64,000 nucleotides of DNA from Photobacterium carnosum (GCF_002849605.1 NZ_NPIB01000001.1:514052-578051), one strand, 5' to 3'. Positions 37,521-47,509 are shown, counted from the stretch's first letter. A program made the numbers and translations. Notes: generated from the sequence alone by a model not told the origin.

Positions 37521-37533
37521 GATCATGATCACA
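37518..37533. promoter_or_regulatory. Candidate CRP site before ompK
   Basis: TTAGATCATGATCACA has a perfect right half (TCACA) and three of five bases in the left half. E. coli tsx, the homologous porin gene, is known to be CRP-activated. Confidence 0.4.
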
Positions 37534-37543
37534 AATGGTAAAG

Positions 37544-37563
37544 GATTGCGCAATCGTTTCATT
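37544..37563. promoter_or_regulatory. CytR/PurR-like operator before ompK
   Basis: GATTGCGCAATCGTTTCATT shares ATTGCGCAATCGTTT with the operator before the purine permease at 20829-20844. It lies 10 bp from the candidate CRP site, an arrangement like CRP-CytR pairs known at nucleoside genes such as E. coli tsx. One core base departs from the PurR consensus. Confidence 0.5.
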
Positions 37564-37652
37564 CCCAAACGAGTAATAAAGCACTAGAATCAGCGCCAAC
37601 AAACGGGGCGGCCAGAATCCACCATCTAGATCAACATGAGCGAGATAACAAG

Positions 37653-38459
37653 ATGCGCAAATCACTAGTAGCATTAAGCGTTTTAGCAGCAACTGCATTA
37701 CCTTCGTTAGCTAATGCAGCAGATTACTCTGACAACATCCACAAAAATGATTATAAGTGGATGCAATTCAACTTAATGTACGCGCTGAAAGAATTACCTC
37801 GCCCTGCAGATGCACATTCAGGTCACGATTACCTAGAAATGGAATTTGGCGGTCGTTCAGGAATTTTTGATCTTTATGGTTATGTTGATGTATTTAACCT
37901 AGCTAACTCTGATAGCAGCGATAAAGCATCAGCAGATGATAAAATGTTCATGAAATTTGCACCTCGCATTTCTCTTGACGCATTAACTGGTAAAGACCTA
38001 TCTTTCGGCCCAGTAAAAGAACTTTATGTAGCAACACTATTTAACTGGGGCGGTAACAACGGCGGCGTTAATAACTACTTCGTTGGTTTAGGTTCTGATA
38101 TTGAAGTGCCATGGTTAGGCAAAATGGGCTTTAACGTTTACTCATTGTATGACATGAACGTTAAAGATTGGAACGGTTACCAAGTATCAACTAACTGGTT
38201 CAAACCTGTTTACACCTTTGAAAACGGTACTTTCATTTCTTACCAAGGTTACATTGATTACCAATTTGGTATGAAGAAAGAATACACATCAGCAAGCAAT
38301 GGCGGTGTAATGTACAACGGTATCGTATGGCACTCAGATCACTACGCAGTAGGTTACGGTCTAAAGGCTTACCATAATGTATACGGTATTGATGACGGTA
38401 CTTTCGGTCTGAAATCATCAGGTGTTTCACAATACTTCAGCCTATCTTACAAGTTCTAA
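37653..38459 (+). CDS. ompK: Outer-membrane porin OmpK (Tsx family)
   Basis: 268-residue outer-membrane beta-barrel of the nucleoside-specific channel (Tsx) family, known in vibrios as OmpK and as a phage receptor. The signal peptide is cleaved after LANA (about residue 22). The mature protein is rich in alternating aromatic strands, with FGGRSGIFDLYGYVDVFN near the start, and ends in YKF with the C-terminal phenylalanine used for barrel assembly. A dense operator region lies upstream, suggesting catabolite and LacI-family control. A strong terminator follows. Confidence 0.93.
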   Translation: MRKSLVALSVLAATALPSLANAADYSDNIHKNDYKWMQFNLMYALKELPRPADAHSGHDYLEMEFGGRSGIFDLYGYVDVFNLANSDSSDKASADDKMFMKFAPRISLDALTGKDLSFGPVKELYVATLFNWGGNNGGVNNYFVGLGSDIEVPWLGKMGFNVYSLYDMNVKDWNGYQVSTNWFKPVYTFENGTFISYQGYIDYQFGMKKEYTSASNGGVMYNGIVWHSDHYAVGYGLKAYHNVYGIDDGTFGLKSSGVSQYFSLSYKF

Positions 38460-38478
38460 GCTGATGGTATAACACCAT

Positions 38479-38507
38479 AAAAAAAGGCGCTGATGGCGCC
38501 TTTTTTG
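38479..38507. terminator. Terminator of ompK
   Basis: AAAAAAGGCGC / GCGCCTTTTTT stem with a four-base loop, strong in both directions, 20 bp after the ompK stop. Confidence 0.9.
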
Positions 38508-38567
38508 ATCGCTGTAATTAGCCACAATGTTATCATGCAATAAATTAGGCTAATAACGGATTCGACT

Positions 38568-39473
38568 GTGAACATAACCCTGTTAGGCGCTGGTGCTATT
38601 GGTGCATTATGGGCGGTAAAATTAACCCAACAACAGCATACTGTACAATTGTGGACTCGACATTCTGCGACTGAAACAACACTGCATTTTAGTGAATTAA
38701 CCTCACCAACCACAACCGATAGCCATCACTTCAACTGTAACGATCCTCATGCTCTCGCAGCCAGTGAACTACTTATTGTTACTGTTAAAGCATTTCAAGT
38801 TGTTACCGCACTGACGCCGCTATTGCCTTATTTGAATACTGATTGCGTGGTAATTATTATGCATAATGGCATCGGTACTCAGTCGCAGGTTCAACAATTA
38901 TTGCCGCATAATCCGATTATCTATGCCACTACCTCTCAAGCAGCTTTTAAACCTACCCAGACAACGATCCAGCACACTGGCTTAGGGCAAACCTCACTGG
39001 GCGCTATCAATGACCCTGCACAATCTCTGTCCCATATCGCCACTCTGTTTGATGCTGCTTTAGCGCCTGCGCAATGGCAAGCTAATATCTATCAGCCGCT
39101 ATGGCAAAAACTGGCCATCAATTGTGCCATTAACCCGCTCACCGCGCTTCATCAATGTTGTAATGGTGATTTAGCACAAGCCTGTTATCAATCACAGCTC
39201 GATGCTATTTACTTAGAAGTTGCACAAGTCATGACCGCTGAAGGTTTTACTACCACTCAACAACAGCTACGCCACCAAGTCGATAATGTTATTACCGCGA
39301 CAGCTAATAATTATTCCTCCATGAACCGTGATATTTTTCATCATCGACGCACTGAAATCGATTATATTAATGGATATTTAGTTCAACAAGCCCAACGCCA
39401 CAAGATTGATACACCAATAAACAATCAATTATGGCAGGCAATTAAACATATGGAGTCACTAAACCATGCCTGA
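38568..39473 (+). CDS. panE: 2-dehydropantoate 2-reductase
   Basis: NADPH-dependent enzyme that makes pantoate, on the way to pantothenate and coenzyme A. The N-terminal NADP-binding loop is LGAGAIGALWAVKL (residues 5-18). The catalytic lysine is expected at Lys181 in WQKLAINCAINPLTAL. It has 301 residues against 303 in E. coli. The start codon is GTG 38568. The last eight bases overlap yajL. The order panE-yajL-thiI is as in E. coli except that thiI is reversed here. Confidence 0.93.
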   Translation: MNITLLGAGAIGALWAVKLTQQQHTVQLWTRHSATETTLHFSELTSPTTTDSHHFNCNDPHALAASELLIVTVKAFQVVTALTPLLPYLNTDCVVIIMHNGIGTQSQVQQLLPHNPIIYATTSQAAFKPTQTTIQHTGLGQTSLGAINDPAQSLSHIATLFDAALAPAQWQANIYQPLWQKLAINCAINPLTALHQCCNGDLAQACYQSQLDAIYLEVAQVMTAEGFTTTQQQLRHQVDNVITATANNYSSMNRDIFHHRRTEIDYINGYLVQQAQRHKIDTPINNQLWQAIKHMESLNHA

Positions 39474-40074
39474 ATTATGTCCTCGCGTCGTCGTTTGTAT
39501 TGCCCCCGGCACTGAAGAAATGGAAGCGATTAATGCTATCGCTATTTTAAAACGGGCTCAATTTGAGGTTATTGTGGCCAGTGCAGCTGAAGATGGTGCA
39601 TTAATTGTTGATGGGTCACGTGGCATTAAACTAGTCGCTGATACCGCATTAATCGCCATTGCAGATGAACAATTTGATGCAGTGGTATTACCCGGAGGCG
39701 TTGCAGGAGCAGAGCATTTTCGTGATAGCCCGTTGGTGGTCGAGTTTGTTAAACAACACCATTATGATGGTAAATTGATTGCCGCTATTTGTGCCACACC
39801 TGCCATTATGTTTGCCGCTAATGACATGTTTACTAAAGCGATAATGACCTGTCATCCCGCTTTTCATGATCAAATTCCAGCGCCACAATTACGCCCTAAG
39901 CGCGTGGTGTATGATAAACATGCTCGACTACTGACGAGTCAAGGCCCGGGTACAGCACAAGAATTTGCGCTTGATATTGTTACTCAGTTAACCAATAAGG
40001 CCAGAACAGCCACGATTGCTGAATCGATGGTGGTGTGGCCAAACATGCATTACGATATTATGCCTGAGCGTTAA
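39466..40074 (+). CDS. yajL: DJ-1/PfpI family protein YajL
   Basis: 202-residue cytoplasmic protein of the DJ-1 family, linked to protection from oxidative stress and carbonyl damage (protein chaperone or deglycase activity is debated). The nucleophile elbow is AAICATPAIMF with Cys109; an early glutamate in GTEEMEA completes the site. It overlaps panE by eight bases and ends in a strong terminator shared with the opposing thiI. Confidence 0.93.
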   Translation: MPELCPRVVVCIAPGTEEMEAINAIAILKRAQFEVIVASAAEDGALIVDGSRGIKLVADTALIAIADEQFDAVVLPGGVAGAEHFRDSPLVVEFVKQHHYDGKLIAAICATPAIMFAANDMFTKAIMTCHPAFHDQIPAPQLRPKRVVYDKHARLLTSQGPGTAQEFALDIVTQLTNKARTATIAESMVVWPNMHYDIMPER

Positions 40075-40092
40075 TGTCGCACCGTCAGCATT

Positions 40093-40133
40093 AAAAAAAG
40101 CCCTCAATGATCAGATCATTGAGGGCTTTTTTG
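40093..40133. terminator. Bidirectional terminator between yajL and thiI
   Basis: AGCCCTCAATGATC / GATCATTGAGGGCT: a 13-14 bp near-perfect stem with A- and T-runs on the two sides. Confidence 0.92.
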
Positions 40134-40174
40134 ATGTCACAAGCGCGGTATTAGATCCGCGCACATGGCATTAA

Positions 40175-41626
40175 TTATAGCGGACGATATACTTTTACGT
40201 TTTCGAAGCCATGCTCTTTCAAGTATAAAGCTTGTAAACGACTCATCACACCATGAGCACAGTAAAGTAAGTAAGTCTTCTCTTTGGGTAAGTCACCAAA
40301 CTGAGTCGCTAACTTGTAGAATGGAATATGTTTCACTTCCACACCGTCAAGTTCTAGCGGGCTTTCATCTTCTTCATCTGGGCTACGAATATCAAGCACA
40401 ATAGCATCTTCAGCGATGTGCTCGACTAATTCAATTTCAGGGACTTGTTCTTGGCTCTGTTTTTCGATTTCACGAATATCCATCACTCGTGCCTCATCTA
40501 TAACGCGATCAAGAATAGTAAAATCAAACTTCTCTTCTTCAATCTCAAGCTTTGATTTTACAGCTTTAATTGTTGGACTCTTTGAAATTACACCACAGAA
40601 CTCAGGCATAGTTGCCGAAAAATCTTCAGTACCAATCTGGCGTGATACATCGATAATATCTTCTTTATCCCAGTTAATTAGTGGACGAAGAATTAACGTA
40701 TCAGTCACGTTATCAATCATGCGAAGGTTAGTCAGTGTTTGGCTTGAAACCTGACCTAACGCTTCACCAGTCACTAATGCTTGAATACCGAACTTCTCAG
40801 CAATACGACCCGCAGCACGCATAAACATACGCTTTAGGACTACACCCATTTGACCGTTATCGACTTTTTCTAAAATCTCGCCAACAACAGGATCAAAATC
40901 AACGGCAATAAATTTAACTTTGGCAGATGAACCGTATTTTTTCCACAAGAAGTGAGCAACTTGCTTCACACCAATCTCATGAACAGGACCACCAAGATTA
41001 AAGAAACAGTAATGCACTTTACTGCCGCGTTTAATATGAAGATAACTTGAAACACCAGAGTCAAAGCCACCAGAAATAAGGCTTAATACATCTTCTTGTG
41101 TACCAAGAGGGAAACCACCTAAACCTTTGTGGCGGAATAACACTTGGTTAAGTAAATTATTCTCAATCTCAATATTAACCGTAATATCAGGTTTTTTAAG
41201 TTTTACTTTTGCAGACTCAACCGCTTGATTAAGACCACCACCAACATAACGTTCTGCTTCAATCGAAGTAAAATCATGTTTACCTACACGTTTAGCACGC
41301 ACACAGAATGTTTTACCTTCAAGACTGTCACCAACAAGTTCCAGTGTTTTCTCAAAGATATTATGAAGATCAGTAAATTCCGTCTGTTGAACTTCAAGTG
41401 AGTGGTGAATACCTGGTGTTTGCATTAGGGCTGTAAGCACCATGTCACGTTTAGTTACGTCAGGTTCGTTCACTTCTAACGAAAAACGACGGTTATAAAC
41501 ACTAACAGATTCAGACTGACGCTTTAAAATAATACGCAGGTTAGACTCAAGAATTTTGATAAAACGCTTACGTACTGAGTCACTTTTAACAAAAATCTCT
41601 GGATGTGGTTTAACTATAAATTTCAT
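40175..41626 (-). CDS. thiI: tRNA 4-thiouridine synthase / thiamine sulphur carrier enzyme ThiI
   Basis: Bifunctional sulphur transferase: it makes 4-thiouridine at position 8 of tRNA and supplies sulphur for the thiamine thiazole. Layout: N-terminal ferredoxin-like and THUMP region, PP-loop ATPase ([11 protein letters not shown]), Cys344 in EFCGVISKS and a C-terminal rhodanese domain with Cys456 in [11 protein letters not shown]. Both cysteines fall at the E. coli numbers. The frame is open to 41677, but ATG 41626 ([15 protein letters not shown]) fits the family and gives 483 residues. Confidence 0.97.
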   Translation of the reverse strand: MKFIVKPHPEIFVKSDSVRKRFIKILESNLRIILKRQSESVSVYNRRFSLEVNEPDVTKRDMVLTALMQTPGIHHSLEVQQTEFTDLHNIFEKTLELVGDSLEGKTFCVRAKRVGKHDFTSIEAERYVGGGLNQAVESAKVKLKKPDITVNIEIENNLLNQVLFRHKGLGGFPLGTQEDVLSLISGGFDSGVSSYLHIKRGSKVHYCFFNLGGPVHEIGVKQVAHFLWKKYGSSAKVKFIAVDFDPVVGEILEKVDNGQMGVVLKRMFMRAAGRIAEKFGIQALVTGEALGQVSSQTLTNLRMIDNVTDTLILRPLINWDKEDIIDVSRQIGTEDFSATMPEFCGVISKSPTIKAVKSKLEIEEEKFDFTILDRVIDEARVMDIREIEKQSQEQVPEIELVEHIAEDAIVLDIRSPDEEDESPLELDGVEVKHIPFYKLATQFGDLPKEKTYLLYCAHGVMSRLQALYLKEHGFENVKVYRPL

Positions 41627-41731
41627 AACACACTTCGCTTCACTGGGTCTAAAGTACCAAACAGAATAAAGTACCAAACGGAATTAAAGGCGCAAATTAT
41701 ACAGCAAGGTGTCGGCCACTGAAACAAGGAT

Positions 41732-41845
41732 ATGCTAACAGCACAACTTATCTTACTCCGTCACGCAATTATTATTAGTATTTGTGCTGTGTTTACCTTA
41801 GTCGCAATCTCCCCAACCAGCAAATATACCCATAAAAATTATTAG
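41732..41845 (+). CDS. Possible 37-residue membrane peptide
   Basis: Short ORF from ATG 41732 to TAG 41843-41845, running opposite to its neighbours and abutting the pomB stop exactly. It encodes one hydrophobic stretch, LLRHAIIISICAVFTLVAI, and a short polar tail. AAGGA lies before the ATG, but only one base separates them, so initiation would be poor. It may be chance. No family recognised. Confidence 0.2.
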   Translation: MLTAQLILLRHAIIISICAVFTLVAISPTSKYTHKNY

Positions 41846-42763
41846 TTACGGTTGATGGGAACTAATTTCTTTAGAGTAATATGGTTTGCCTTGCACTATT
41901 GAAATTTCAACTCGCCGATTACGACGTCTTCCCTGCGGGGTTTTATTATCGGCAATTGGAGCAGTATCAGCCATACCCACCACTCGCATTCGTTTTCGAT
42001 CAAAACCTTTCACTTGTTCCATTACTTGTGCTACCGACACCGCGCGTTGGGAAGATATATCCCACTTTGAACGGTAAAGTTCAGAATCTAACACTTGATT
42101 ATCTGTATGACCACTAATACGGATAATCCCTGGTACATCTTTAACTAACTCAGTGACTTGCTTAATAAGCGGTATAAATTTAGGTTGTAAAAATGCAGAG
42201 CCTTCAGGAAACGCGCCTTTTTCTTTGATACGAATCACTAATTGCTGTCCAAACGATTCAATCTCCACCGTGTTGTTAGTGATCTCTCGCGCCAATGCTT
42301 GAGTTAAAATCTGAGCAGTCAGAGCTTGTGATTTTATTTGTGCTTGTTGCTGGCTCTGTTTCTTCTGCGTAGAACTATCACGGTTACCACGATCCGATGT
42401 AGCAGCGTTTTTACGGCTACCTCCATCACGTTCCGCCAGACCGTCATGAAAATCTAATGAGCGTTTAGTGATATCAATCGTCTGTTGCATAATCACCTCA
42501 ATCGGGGTCGGCTCTGGTCGTCCTGGTCGAAATTCTTGAGCAATAACACTGGTACCTTTAGGGATATCATTAACATTTAATACATTTTGAACCCCAAATG
42601 CATTTTTCATTGATCCAGCAATTTGTTGAAATTTAAGGACATCCATTTCAGAAAATGACAGTAGCAATACGAAAAAACACATCAATAGCGTAGCTAAATC
42701 AGCAAAAGTCGCCATCCATGCGGGTGCGCCTTTTTTTTGTTGTGGTGGTAAATAATCCATCAT
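41846..42763 (-). CDS. pomB: Sodium-driven flagellar stator protein PomB
   Basis: Partner of PomA in the Na+-driven stator of the polar flagellum. The single membrane helix contains the ion-binding aspartate, Asp22 in ATFADLATLLMCFFVLLLSF. The plug and linker region has KGTSVIAQEFRPGRPEPTP as in Vibrio PomB, then a glutamine-rich stretch. The C-terminal OmpA-like peptidoglycan-binding domain has ISGHTDNQ and RAVSVAQVM. It starts six bp after pomA. ATG 42763 or 42760 may be used. It depends on the sodium gradient made by Nqr. Confidence 0.95.
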   Translation of the reverse strand: MMDYLPPQQKKGAPAWMATFADLATLLMCFFVLLLSFSEMDVLKFQQIAGSMKNAFGVQNVLNVNDIPKGTSVIAQEFRPGRPEPTPIEVIMQQTIDITKRSLDFHDGLAERDGGSRKNAATSDRGNRDSSTQKKQSQQQAQIKSQALTAQILTQALAREITNNTVEIESFGQQLVIRIKEKGAFPEGSAFLQPKFIPLIKQVTELVKDVPGIIRISGHTDNQVLDSELYRSKWDISSQRAVSVAQVMEQVKGFDRKRMRVVGMADTAPIADNKTPQGRRRNRRVEISIVQGKPYYSKEISSHQP

Positions 42764-42769
42764 CTACCC

Positions 42770-43531
42770 TTATTCATCAAAATTTAAACGTCGTTTTTTC
42801 TCATGCAAATAATTTTTCAAATAACTATCTATCACGCGTGGATTTTGACCTTCTTGAATCGCTAATACACCATCAAGAATCAGTAATCGATTTAAACGCT
42901 CTTCATTTTTACGTAACATCAGTTTATCAGCGATAGGTAATGCCACCATATTTGCCAAAATAGAACCATAAAGTGTGGTTAACAATGCCACCGCCATCGC
43001 AGGCCCGATAGATTTAGGATCATCCATATTAGATAACATCGCCACCAAACCAATGAGTGTTCCTATCATTCCCATGGCAGGGGCAACATCCCCTAGCGCA
43101 GAAAAAATACTTGCGCCTTGCTCATGACGTTCATTGGTTAATGAAATATCTTTTCTTAAAATCATTCGCACCGTATCTGCATCATGGCCATCAACAAGTA
43201 AATCAATACCTTTGCGTAAAAAAAGATTTTCTACTTCCATTTCTTCAAGCGCTAAAAAACCACCTTTTCGTGCAGCATCAGCCATCGTGACAATTTGAGC
43301 GATAAGATCATCAGGTTTATCGGTTTTAAATATAAATGCCTTAGCCGCAATTTTTGTTGCTCCAAAAAACTGACTGCCATTGTATTTCATCAGCACAATA
43401 AACAAACTGCCGCCAAAAACAATCAAGACTGATGAGGTATCAGCAAACATCGCTAAATCCCCCCCCACTAACATTGCCATTACAATAAAAGCAAATGAAC
43501 CAACCAAACCAATAAGTGTTGCCAAATCCAC
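42770..43531 (-). CDS. pomA: Sodium-driven flagellar stator protein PomA
   Basis: 253-residue MotA-family channel protein with four membrane helices: MDLATLIGLVGSFAFIVMAM at the N-terminus, a cytoplasmic charged domain, and a C-terminal helix pair with GMIGTLIGLVAMLSNMDDP and ALLTTLYGSILANMVALPIA. It forms the Na+ channel with PomB, which follows six bp later. First gene of the pair. Confidence 0.95.
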   Translation of the reverse strand: MDLATLIGLVGSFAFIVMAMLVGGDLAMFADTSSVLIVFGGSLFIVLMKYNGSQFFGATKIAAKAFIFKTDKPDDLIAQIVTMADAARKGGFLALEEMEVENLFLRKGIDLLVDGHDADTVRMILRKDISLTNERHEQGASIFSALGDVAPAMGMIGTLIGLVAMLSNMDDPKSIGPAMAVALLTTLYGSILANMVALPIADKLMLRKNEERLNRLLILDGVLAIQEGQNPRVIDSYLKNYLHEKKRRLNFDE

Positions 43532-43888
43532 GCGGCATCTCCTTAACTGTCATTTTTAATTCTTAATTTAACGCTCTGACAGCCAATTAACATAAAACAA
43601 AAATTTATAAGGATAATGCCCACTGTTCATCAAATAACAGTGCCATATCAGCCCATAAAATAAAAGATTGCGATCATAGGATAAAACGTCAACAGCACTA
43701 TCTATCGCAAGCTAACTCTTTATCGACCATAATCACGTTTCATTTAGGGTTTTATTTCTATCATTAAGTGACATTTATCGATCTCTACTATGAAAATTAC
43801 TGTCTGTGGCACAGATTACTGTGACATAATTTGACCTTAGATAGTCACTACGTTATTTTTCTTGCACTTAGATAAGAGTGAAAATGAT
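43532..43888. other. Divergent region between pomA and xseB
   Basis: 357 bp with the promoters of pomAB (left) and xseB-ispA-dxs (right). A CACTGTT/AACAGTG hairpin lies near 43620-43645. A possible rightward promoter is described separately. Confidence 0.4.
43831..43858 (+). promoter_or_regulatory. Possible xseB promoter
   Basis: TTGACC, 16 bases, TTATTT, ending 30 bp before ATG 43889. The -35 is good and the -10 is weak. Confidence 0.35.
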
Positions 43889-44134
43889 ATGGCAGCAAAA
43901 AAACCAGAAAATATGGCATTCGAAGCCGCACTTGATGAGCTAGACGCCATTGTCAATGAACTAGAATCGGGTGATATCCCACTGGAAGATGCGCTGAAGA
44001 AATTTGAGCGTGGTATTTCATTGGCTCGCAATAGTCAGTTAAAGTTAACTCAAGCAGAACAGCGAGTAGAAATTTTATTACGCGCTGACGATAATGCACC
44101 ATTAACAGACTTTGAGCCAAGCCATGACGAATAG
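43889..44134 (+). CDS. xseB: Exodeoxyribonuclease VII small subunit
   Basis: 81-residue subunit of the single-strand-specific exonuclease VII. It is a short helical protein with the family pattern FEAALDELDAIVNELESGDIPLEDALKKFERG. ATG 43889 gives the normal length of about 80 residues; the frame extends upstream to 43862 without need. It overlaps ispA by 11 bases, the standard xseB-ispA-dxs order. Confidence 0.95.
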   Translation: MAAKKPENMAFEAALDELDAIVNELESGDIPLEDALKKFERGISLARNSQLKLTQAEQRVEILLRADDNAPLTDFEPSHDE

Positions 44135-45026
44135 CGTACCGTTATCACAGACACTTAAAACGCTGCAACAACGCAATAACCAATGCTTAATAACTTGGTT
44201 AACGAAACAACCTTTTGCAGATCAAACGCTACTAGAAGCCATGAAGCATGGTACTCTGCTTGGCGGAAAACGGGCTCGTCCTTATTTGACATACGTGACA
44301 GGCAATATGCTAGGTGTCGATTATGATGATCTCGATACCGCCGCGGCTGCCGTTGAATGTATCCATGCGTATTCATTAATTCATGATGATTTACCCGCAA
44401 TGGATAACGATGCTTTACGTCGTGGTCAACCGACTTGCCATATTGCTTTTAATGAAGCGATCGCCATTTTAGCGGGTGATGCATTACAAACATTAGCCTT
44501 TGAAATTATTGCCCAAGGCCGCTTGAGTCCAGAAGGACATCAACAACGTATTGCTATGGTTAGCGAATTAGCACAAGCCTCTGGGGCGGCGGGTATGTGT
44601 CAAGGACAAGCGCTCGATTTAGAAGCAGAAGGTCAACATGTTGGGCTTGAGCAACTAGAATTAATTCATAAACACAAAACAGGTGCATTGATCCGTTGTG
44701 CGGTTCGATTAGGTGCACTCGCTGCGGGTGAAAAAGGACGAGAAATTCTGCCACAGCTCGATAAATATGCTGATGCTATCGGCCTCGCTTTTCAAGTTCA
44801 AGATGACATTTTAGATGTAATCAGCGACACTGAAACGCTAGGTAAGCCTCAAGGTTCAGATATAGAACTCGATAAAAGTACCTACCCAGCATTGCTTGGA
44901 TTAGAAGGCGCACAACAAAAATCGCAACAACTTTATCAAGAAGCGCTACAAGCATTAGCAGCAATACCTTACAATACCTATCAATTGGAAGTTTTTGCCC
45001 GATATATTATCGAGCGCAACAACTAG
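44124..45026 (+). CDS. ispA: Farnesyl diphosphate synthase
   Basis: Condenses isopentenyl diphosphate with dimethylallyl and geranyl diphosphate to make the C15 precursor of quinone side chains and undecaprenyl lipids. It has 300 residues. The two aspartate-rich motifs are visible: LIHDDLPAMDND and FQVQDDILDV, with LLGGKRARPYL upstream. ATG 44124 is chosen over an in-frame TTG at 44112. Translationally coupled to xseB. Confidence 0.95.
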   Translation: MTNSVPLSQTLKTLQQRNNQCLITWLTKQPFADQTLLEAMKHGTLLGGKRARPYLTYVTGNMLGVDYDDLDTAAAAVECIHAYSLIHDDLPAMDNDALRRGQPTCHIAFNEAIAILAGDALQTLAFEIIAQGRLSPEGHQQRIAMVSELAQASGAAGMCQGQALDLEAEGQHVGLEQLELIHKHKTGALIRCAVRLGALAAGEKGREILPQLDKYADAIGLAFQVQDDILDVISDTETLGKPQGSDIELDKSTYPALLGLEGAQQKSQQLYQEALQALAAIPYNTYQLEVFARYIIERNN

Positions 45027-45050
45027 AATCAGTAAAAGCGCCGAACTGTT

Positions 45051-46916
45051 ATGACTTTGGATATATCAAAATACCCGCATCTCGCATTAGCTAACACGCC
45101 AGATGAATTACGATTATTGCCCGCTGAAAGTCTACCTCAAGTCTGTGATGAGTTACGTACTTATTTACTCAAGACGGTTAGCCAAACCAGCGGCCACTTT
45201 GCCTCAGGACTCGGTACAGTTGAACTGACCGTTGCGCTTCACTATGTCTATAATACCCCATTTGATCATGTGATCTGGGATGTTGGCCATCAAGCTTACC
45301 CACACAAAATTTTAACTGGCCGTCGTGACAAGATGTCAACTATTCGCCAAAAAGGTGGATTACATCCTTTTCCTTGGCGTGACGAAAGTGAATATGATGT
45401 ATTGTCAGTAGGCCATTCTTCTACTTCAATTAGTGCTGGTTTAGGCATGGCGATTGCTGCAGAAAAAGAAGGTCAAGGCCGAAAAGTTGTCAGCATTATT
45501 GGCGATGGTGCTATCACTGCGGGCATGGCATTTGAAGCCATGAACCATGCTGGTGATATACACAGTGATATGCTCGTCATTCTTAATGACAATGAAATGT
45601 CAATTTCGGAAAATGTGGGAGGCTTAAGCAATCACCTCGCCCATTTATTATCAGGTAATTTTTACGCTTCCATTCGTGAAAGCGGCAAAAAAGTACTGTC
45701 TAATGCGCCACCGATTAAAGAAATCGTTAAACGCGCAGAAGAACACATTAAAGGCATGGTCGTACCTAGCACCATGTTTGAAGAACTTGGATTTAATTAT
45801 ATCGGCCCCATTGATGGCCATGATATTGATGAGTTAGTGAAAACGCTCAAGAATATGCGCCAGCTTAAAGGGCCGCAATTTCTGCATATCATGACTAAAA
45901 AAGGCAAAGGCTATGCACCAGCAGAAGCCGATCCGATCAATTACCATGCAGTTCCAAAATTTGATTTAAGTGAAAAGCCACTGCCTAAAGCCAAAAATAC
46001 CAGCCCAACGTTTTCTAAAATATTTGGTGACTGGCTGTGTGATATGGCCGCGGTTGACGACAAACTGATGGCGATCACACCTGCCATGCGTGAAGGCTCT
46101 GGCATGGTACGCTTTTCAAAAGAATACCCAGACCAATATTTTGATGTTGCGATTGCAGAACAACACGCAGTTACACTAGCAAGTGGGATGGCAATTGGTG
46201 GTTATCATCCGATTGTAGCTATTTACTCAACCTTCTTACAACGCGGTTATGACCAATTAATTCATGATGTTGCCATTATGAATTTACCGGTAATGTTTAC
46301 TATTGATCGTGCAGGTTTAGTTGGCGCAGATGGTCAAACCCATCAAGGTGCATTTGATATTAGCTTTATGCGCTGTATCCCTAACATGGTGATCATGGCG
46401 CCGAGCGATGAAAATGAATGTCGCCAAATGCTTTATACCGGCCATCAACATCAAGGACCAACAGCAGTACGTTATCCACGTGGTTGTGGCTTAGGTACGG
46501 CAGTTGAAACAACCATGACTGCGCTTGAAATGGGTAAAGGTATTATTCGACGTCAAGGTAAAAAAGTAGCCATTTTAAACTTTGGCGCCATGTTAGGTTA
46601 TAGCCTAGATGCCGCTGAAAAATTAAATGCTACTGTTGCTGATATGCGGTTTGTAAAACCACTTGATGAAGCCTTAATTCTTGAATTAGCCGCTAATCAT
46701 GATGTATTGGTCACTGTTGAAGAAAATGTGATTGCTGGCGGCGCAGGTAGCGGTGTCATCGAATTCTTAATGCAACAAAAATGCATTATGCCCGTACTGA
46801 CTATCGGCTTACCTGATCGTTTTATCGAACAAGGTACTCAAGCTGAGTTACATCAAATGCTGGAAATAGATGGTGCAGGCATCGAAAAACAAATTCTTGC
46901 TTATATGGCTAAATAA
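45051..46916 (+). CDS. dxs: 1-deoxy-D-xylulose-5-phosphate synthase
   Basis: Thiamine diphosphate enzyme that joins pyruvate and glyceraldehyde 3-phosphate, the first step of the MEP isoprenoid pathway. It has 621 residues. The cofactor-binding segment [18 protein letters not shown] and LNDNEMSIS, and the catalytic glutamate in [12 protein letters not shown], are present; [15 protein letters not shown] follows. It is 24 bp after ispA in the same pathway operon. The thiamine needed for its cofactor is linked to thiL and thiI in this window. Confidence 0.97.
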   Translation: MTLDISKYPHLALANTPDELRLLPAESLPQVCDELRTYLLKTVSQTSGHFASGLGTVELTVALHYVYNTPFDHVIWDVGHQAYPHKILTGRRDKMSTIRQKGGLHPFPWRDESEYDVLSVGHSSTSISAGLGMAIAAEKEGQGRKVVSIIGDGAITAGMAFEAMNHAGDIHSDMLVILNDNEMSISENVGGLSNHLAHLLSGNFYASIRESGKKVLSNAPPIKEIVKRAEEHIKGMVVPSTMFEELGFNYIGPIDGHDIDELVKTLKNMRQLKGPQFLHIMTKKGKGYAPAEADPINYHAVPKFDLSEKPLPKAKNTSPTFSKIFGDWLCDMAAVDDKLMAITPAMREGSGMVRFSKEYPDQYFDVAIAEQHAVTLASGMAIGGYHPIVAIYSTFLQRGYDQLIHDVAIMNLPVMFTIDRAGLVGADGQTHQGAFDISFMRCIPNMVIMAPSDENECRQMLYTGHQHQGPTAVRYPRGCGLGTAVETTMTALEMGKGIIRRQGKKVAILNFGAMLGYSLDAAEKLNATVADMRFVKPLDEALILELAANHDVLVTVEENVIAGGAGSGVIEFLMQQKCIMPVLTIGLPDRFIEQGTQAELHQMLEIDGAGIEKQILAYMAK

Positions 46917-46948
46917 ATTGTCATTAATAGCATAGCAACCAGTACCAA

Positions 46949-46987
46949 CAAAAAAGCCATGAAAATAATCTTTCATGGCTTTTTTAT
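46949..46987. terminator. Bidirectional terminator between dxs and pgpA
   Basis: AAAAAGCCATGAAA / TTTCATGGCTTTTT around a six-base loop, between converging genes. Confidence 0.9.
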
Positions 46988-47011
46988 TAACTACTTTGTT
47001 CAAACTAAGAC

Positions 47012-47500
47012 TTAAAAACCAAACCAGTAGCCAATAAACCATAATGAAATCATTGCCATAAAGCCAGCAAGAACATCATCAATCATAATTCCAAAACCAC
47101 CTTCAACATGTTTATCTAGCCAACTGATCGGCCATGGTTTTAACATGTCAAAAAAGCGGAATAGAATAAAACCAGCCAATATCCATTTCCAGGATACGGT
47201 GGGTGCAACTGCCATTGTGATCCAAAAACCAACGAATTCATCCCATACAATACTGCCATGATCATGCACTTTCATGTCAGTAGAGGTGATATGACAAATA
47301 CGTATTCCGATAAGAGCAGCAACCAAAACGGCGACTAAATACCAACCAAAAGGCAATTGAGCAAGAATAAGGTATAACGGAATGGCGGCTAGCGTTCCCA
47401 TGGTACCAGGAATATATTTAGCTAAACCACTGCCAAATCCTGTGGCTAATAAGTGCCAAGGATTATTCATTTTTAATAAATCTTTTGGATTTGTGCTCAC
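47012..47500 (-). CDS. pgpA: Phosphatidylglycerophosphatase A
   Basis: 162-residue inner-membrane phosphatase that dephosphorylates phosphatidylglycerophosphate to phosphatidylglycerol. Family motifs are FGSGLAKYIPGTMGTLAAIP, IVWDEFVGFWI and FFDMLKPWPISWLDKHVEGGFGIMIDD. It lies nine bp after thiL, the same nusB-thiL-pgpA order as in E. coli. Confidence 0.95.
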   Translation of the reverse strand: MSTNPKDLLKMNNPWHLLATGFGSGLAKYIPGTMGTLAAIPLYLILAQLPFGWYLVAVLVAALIGIRICHITSTDMKVHDHGSIVWDEFVGFWITMAVAPTVSWKWILAGFILFRFFDMLKPWPISWLDKHVEGGFGIMIDDVLAGFMAMISLWFIGYWFGF

Positions 47501-47509
47501 GTTAATACC

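Larger units (their letters stand above)
37346..37652. other. Control region before ompK
   Basis: 307 bp. Its left part has a hairpin GGAAGTTAGC (37364-37373) / GCTAACTTCC (37382-37391) without a T-run, possibly the weak end of ampG. Its right part holds three operator-like sites listed separately. Confidence 0.5.

Noticed and set aside
44112..44123. TTG start for ispA
   Set aside because: ATG 44124 is in frame and gives the normal length; there is no better ribosome binding site for the TTG.
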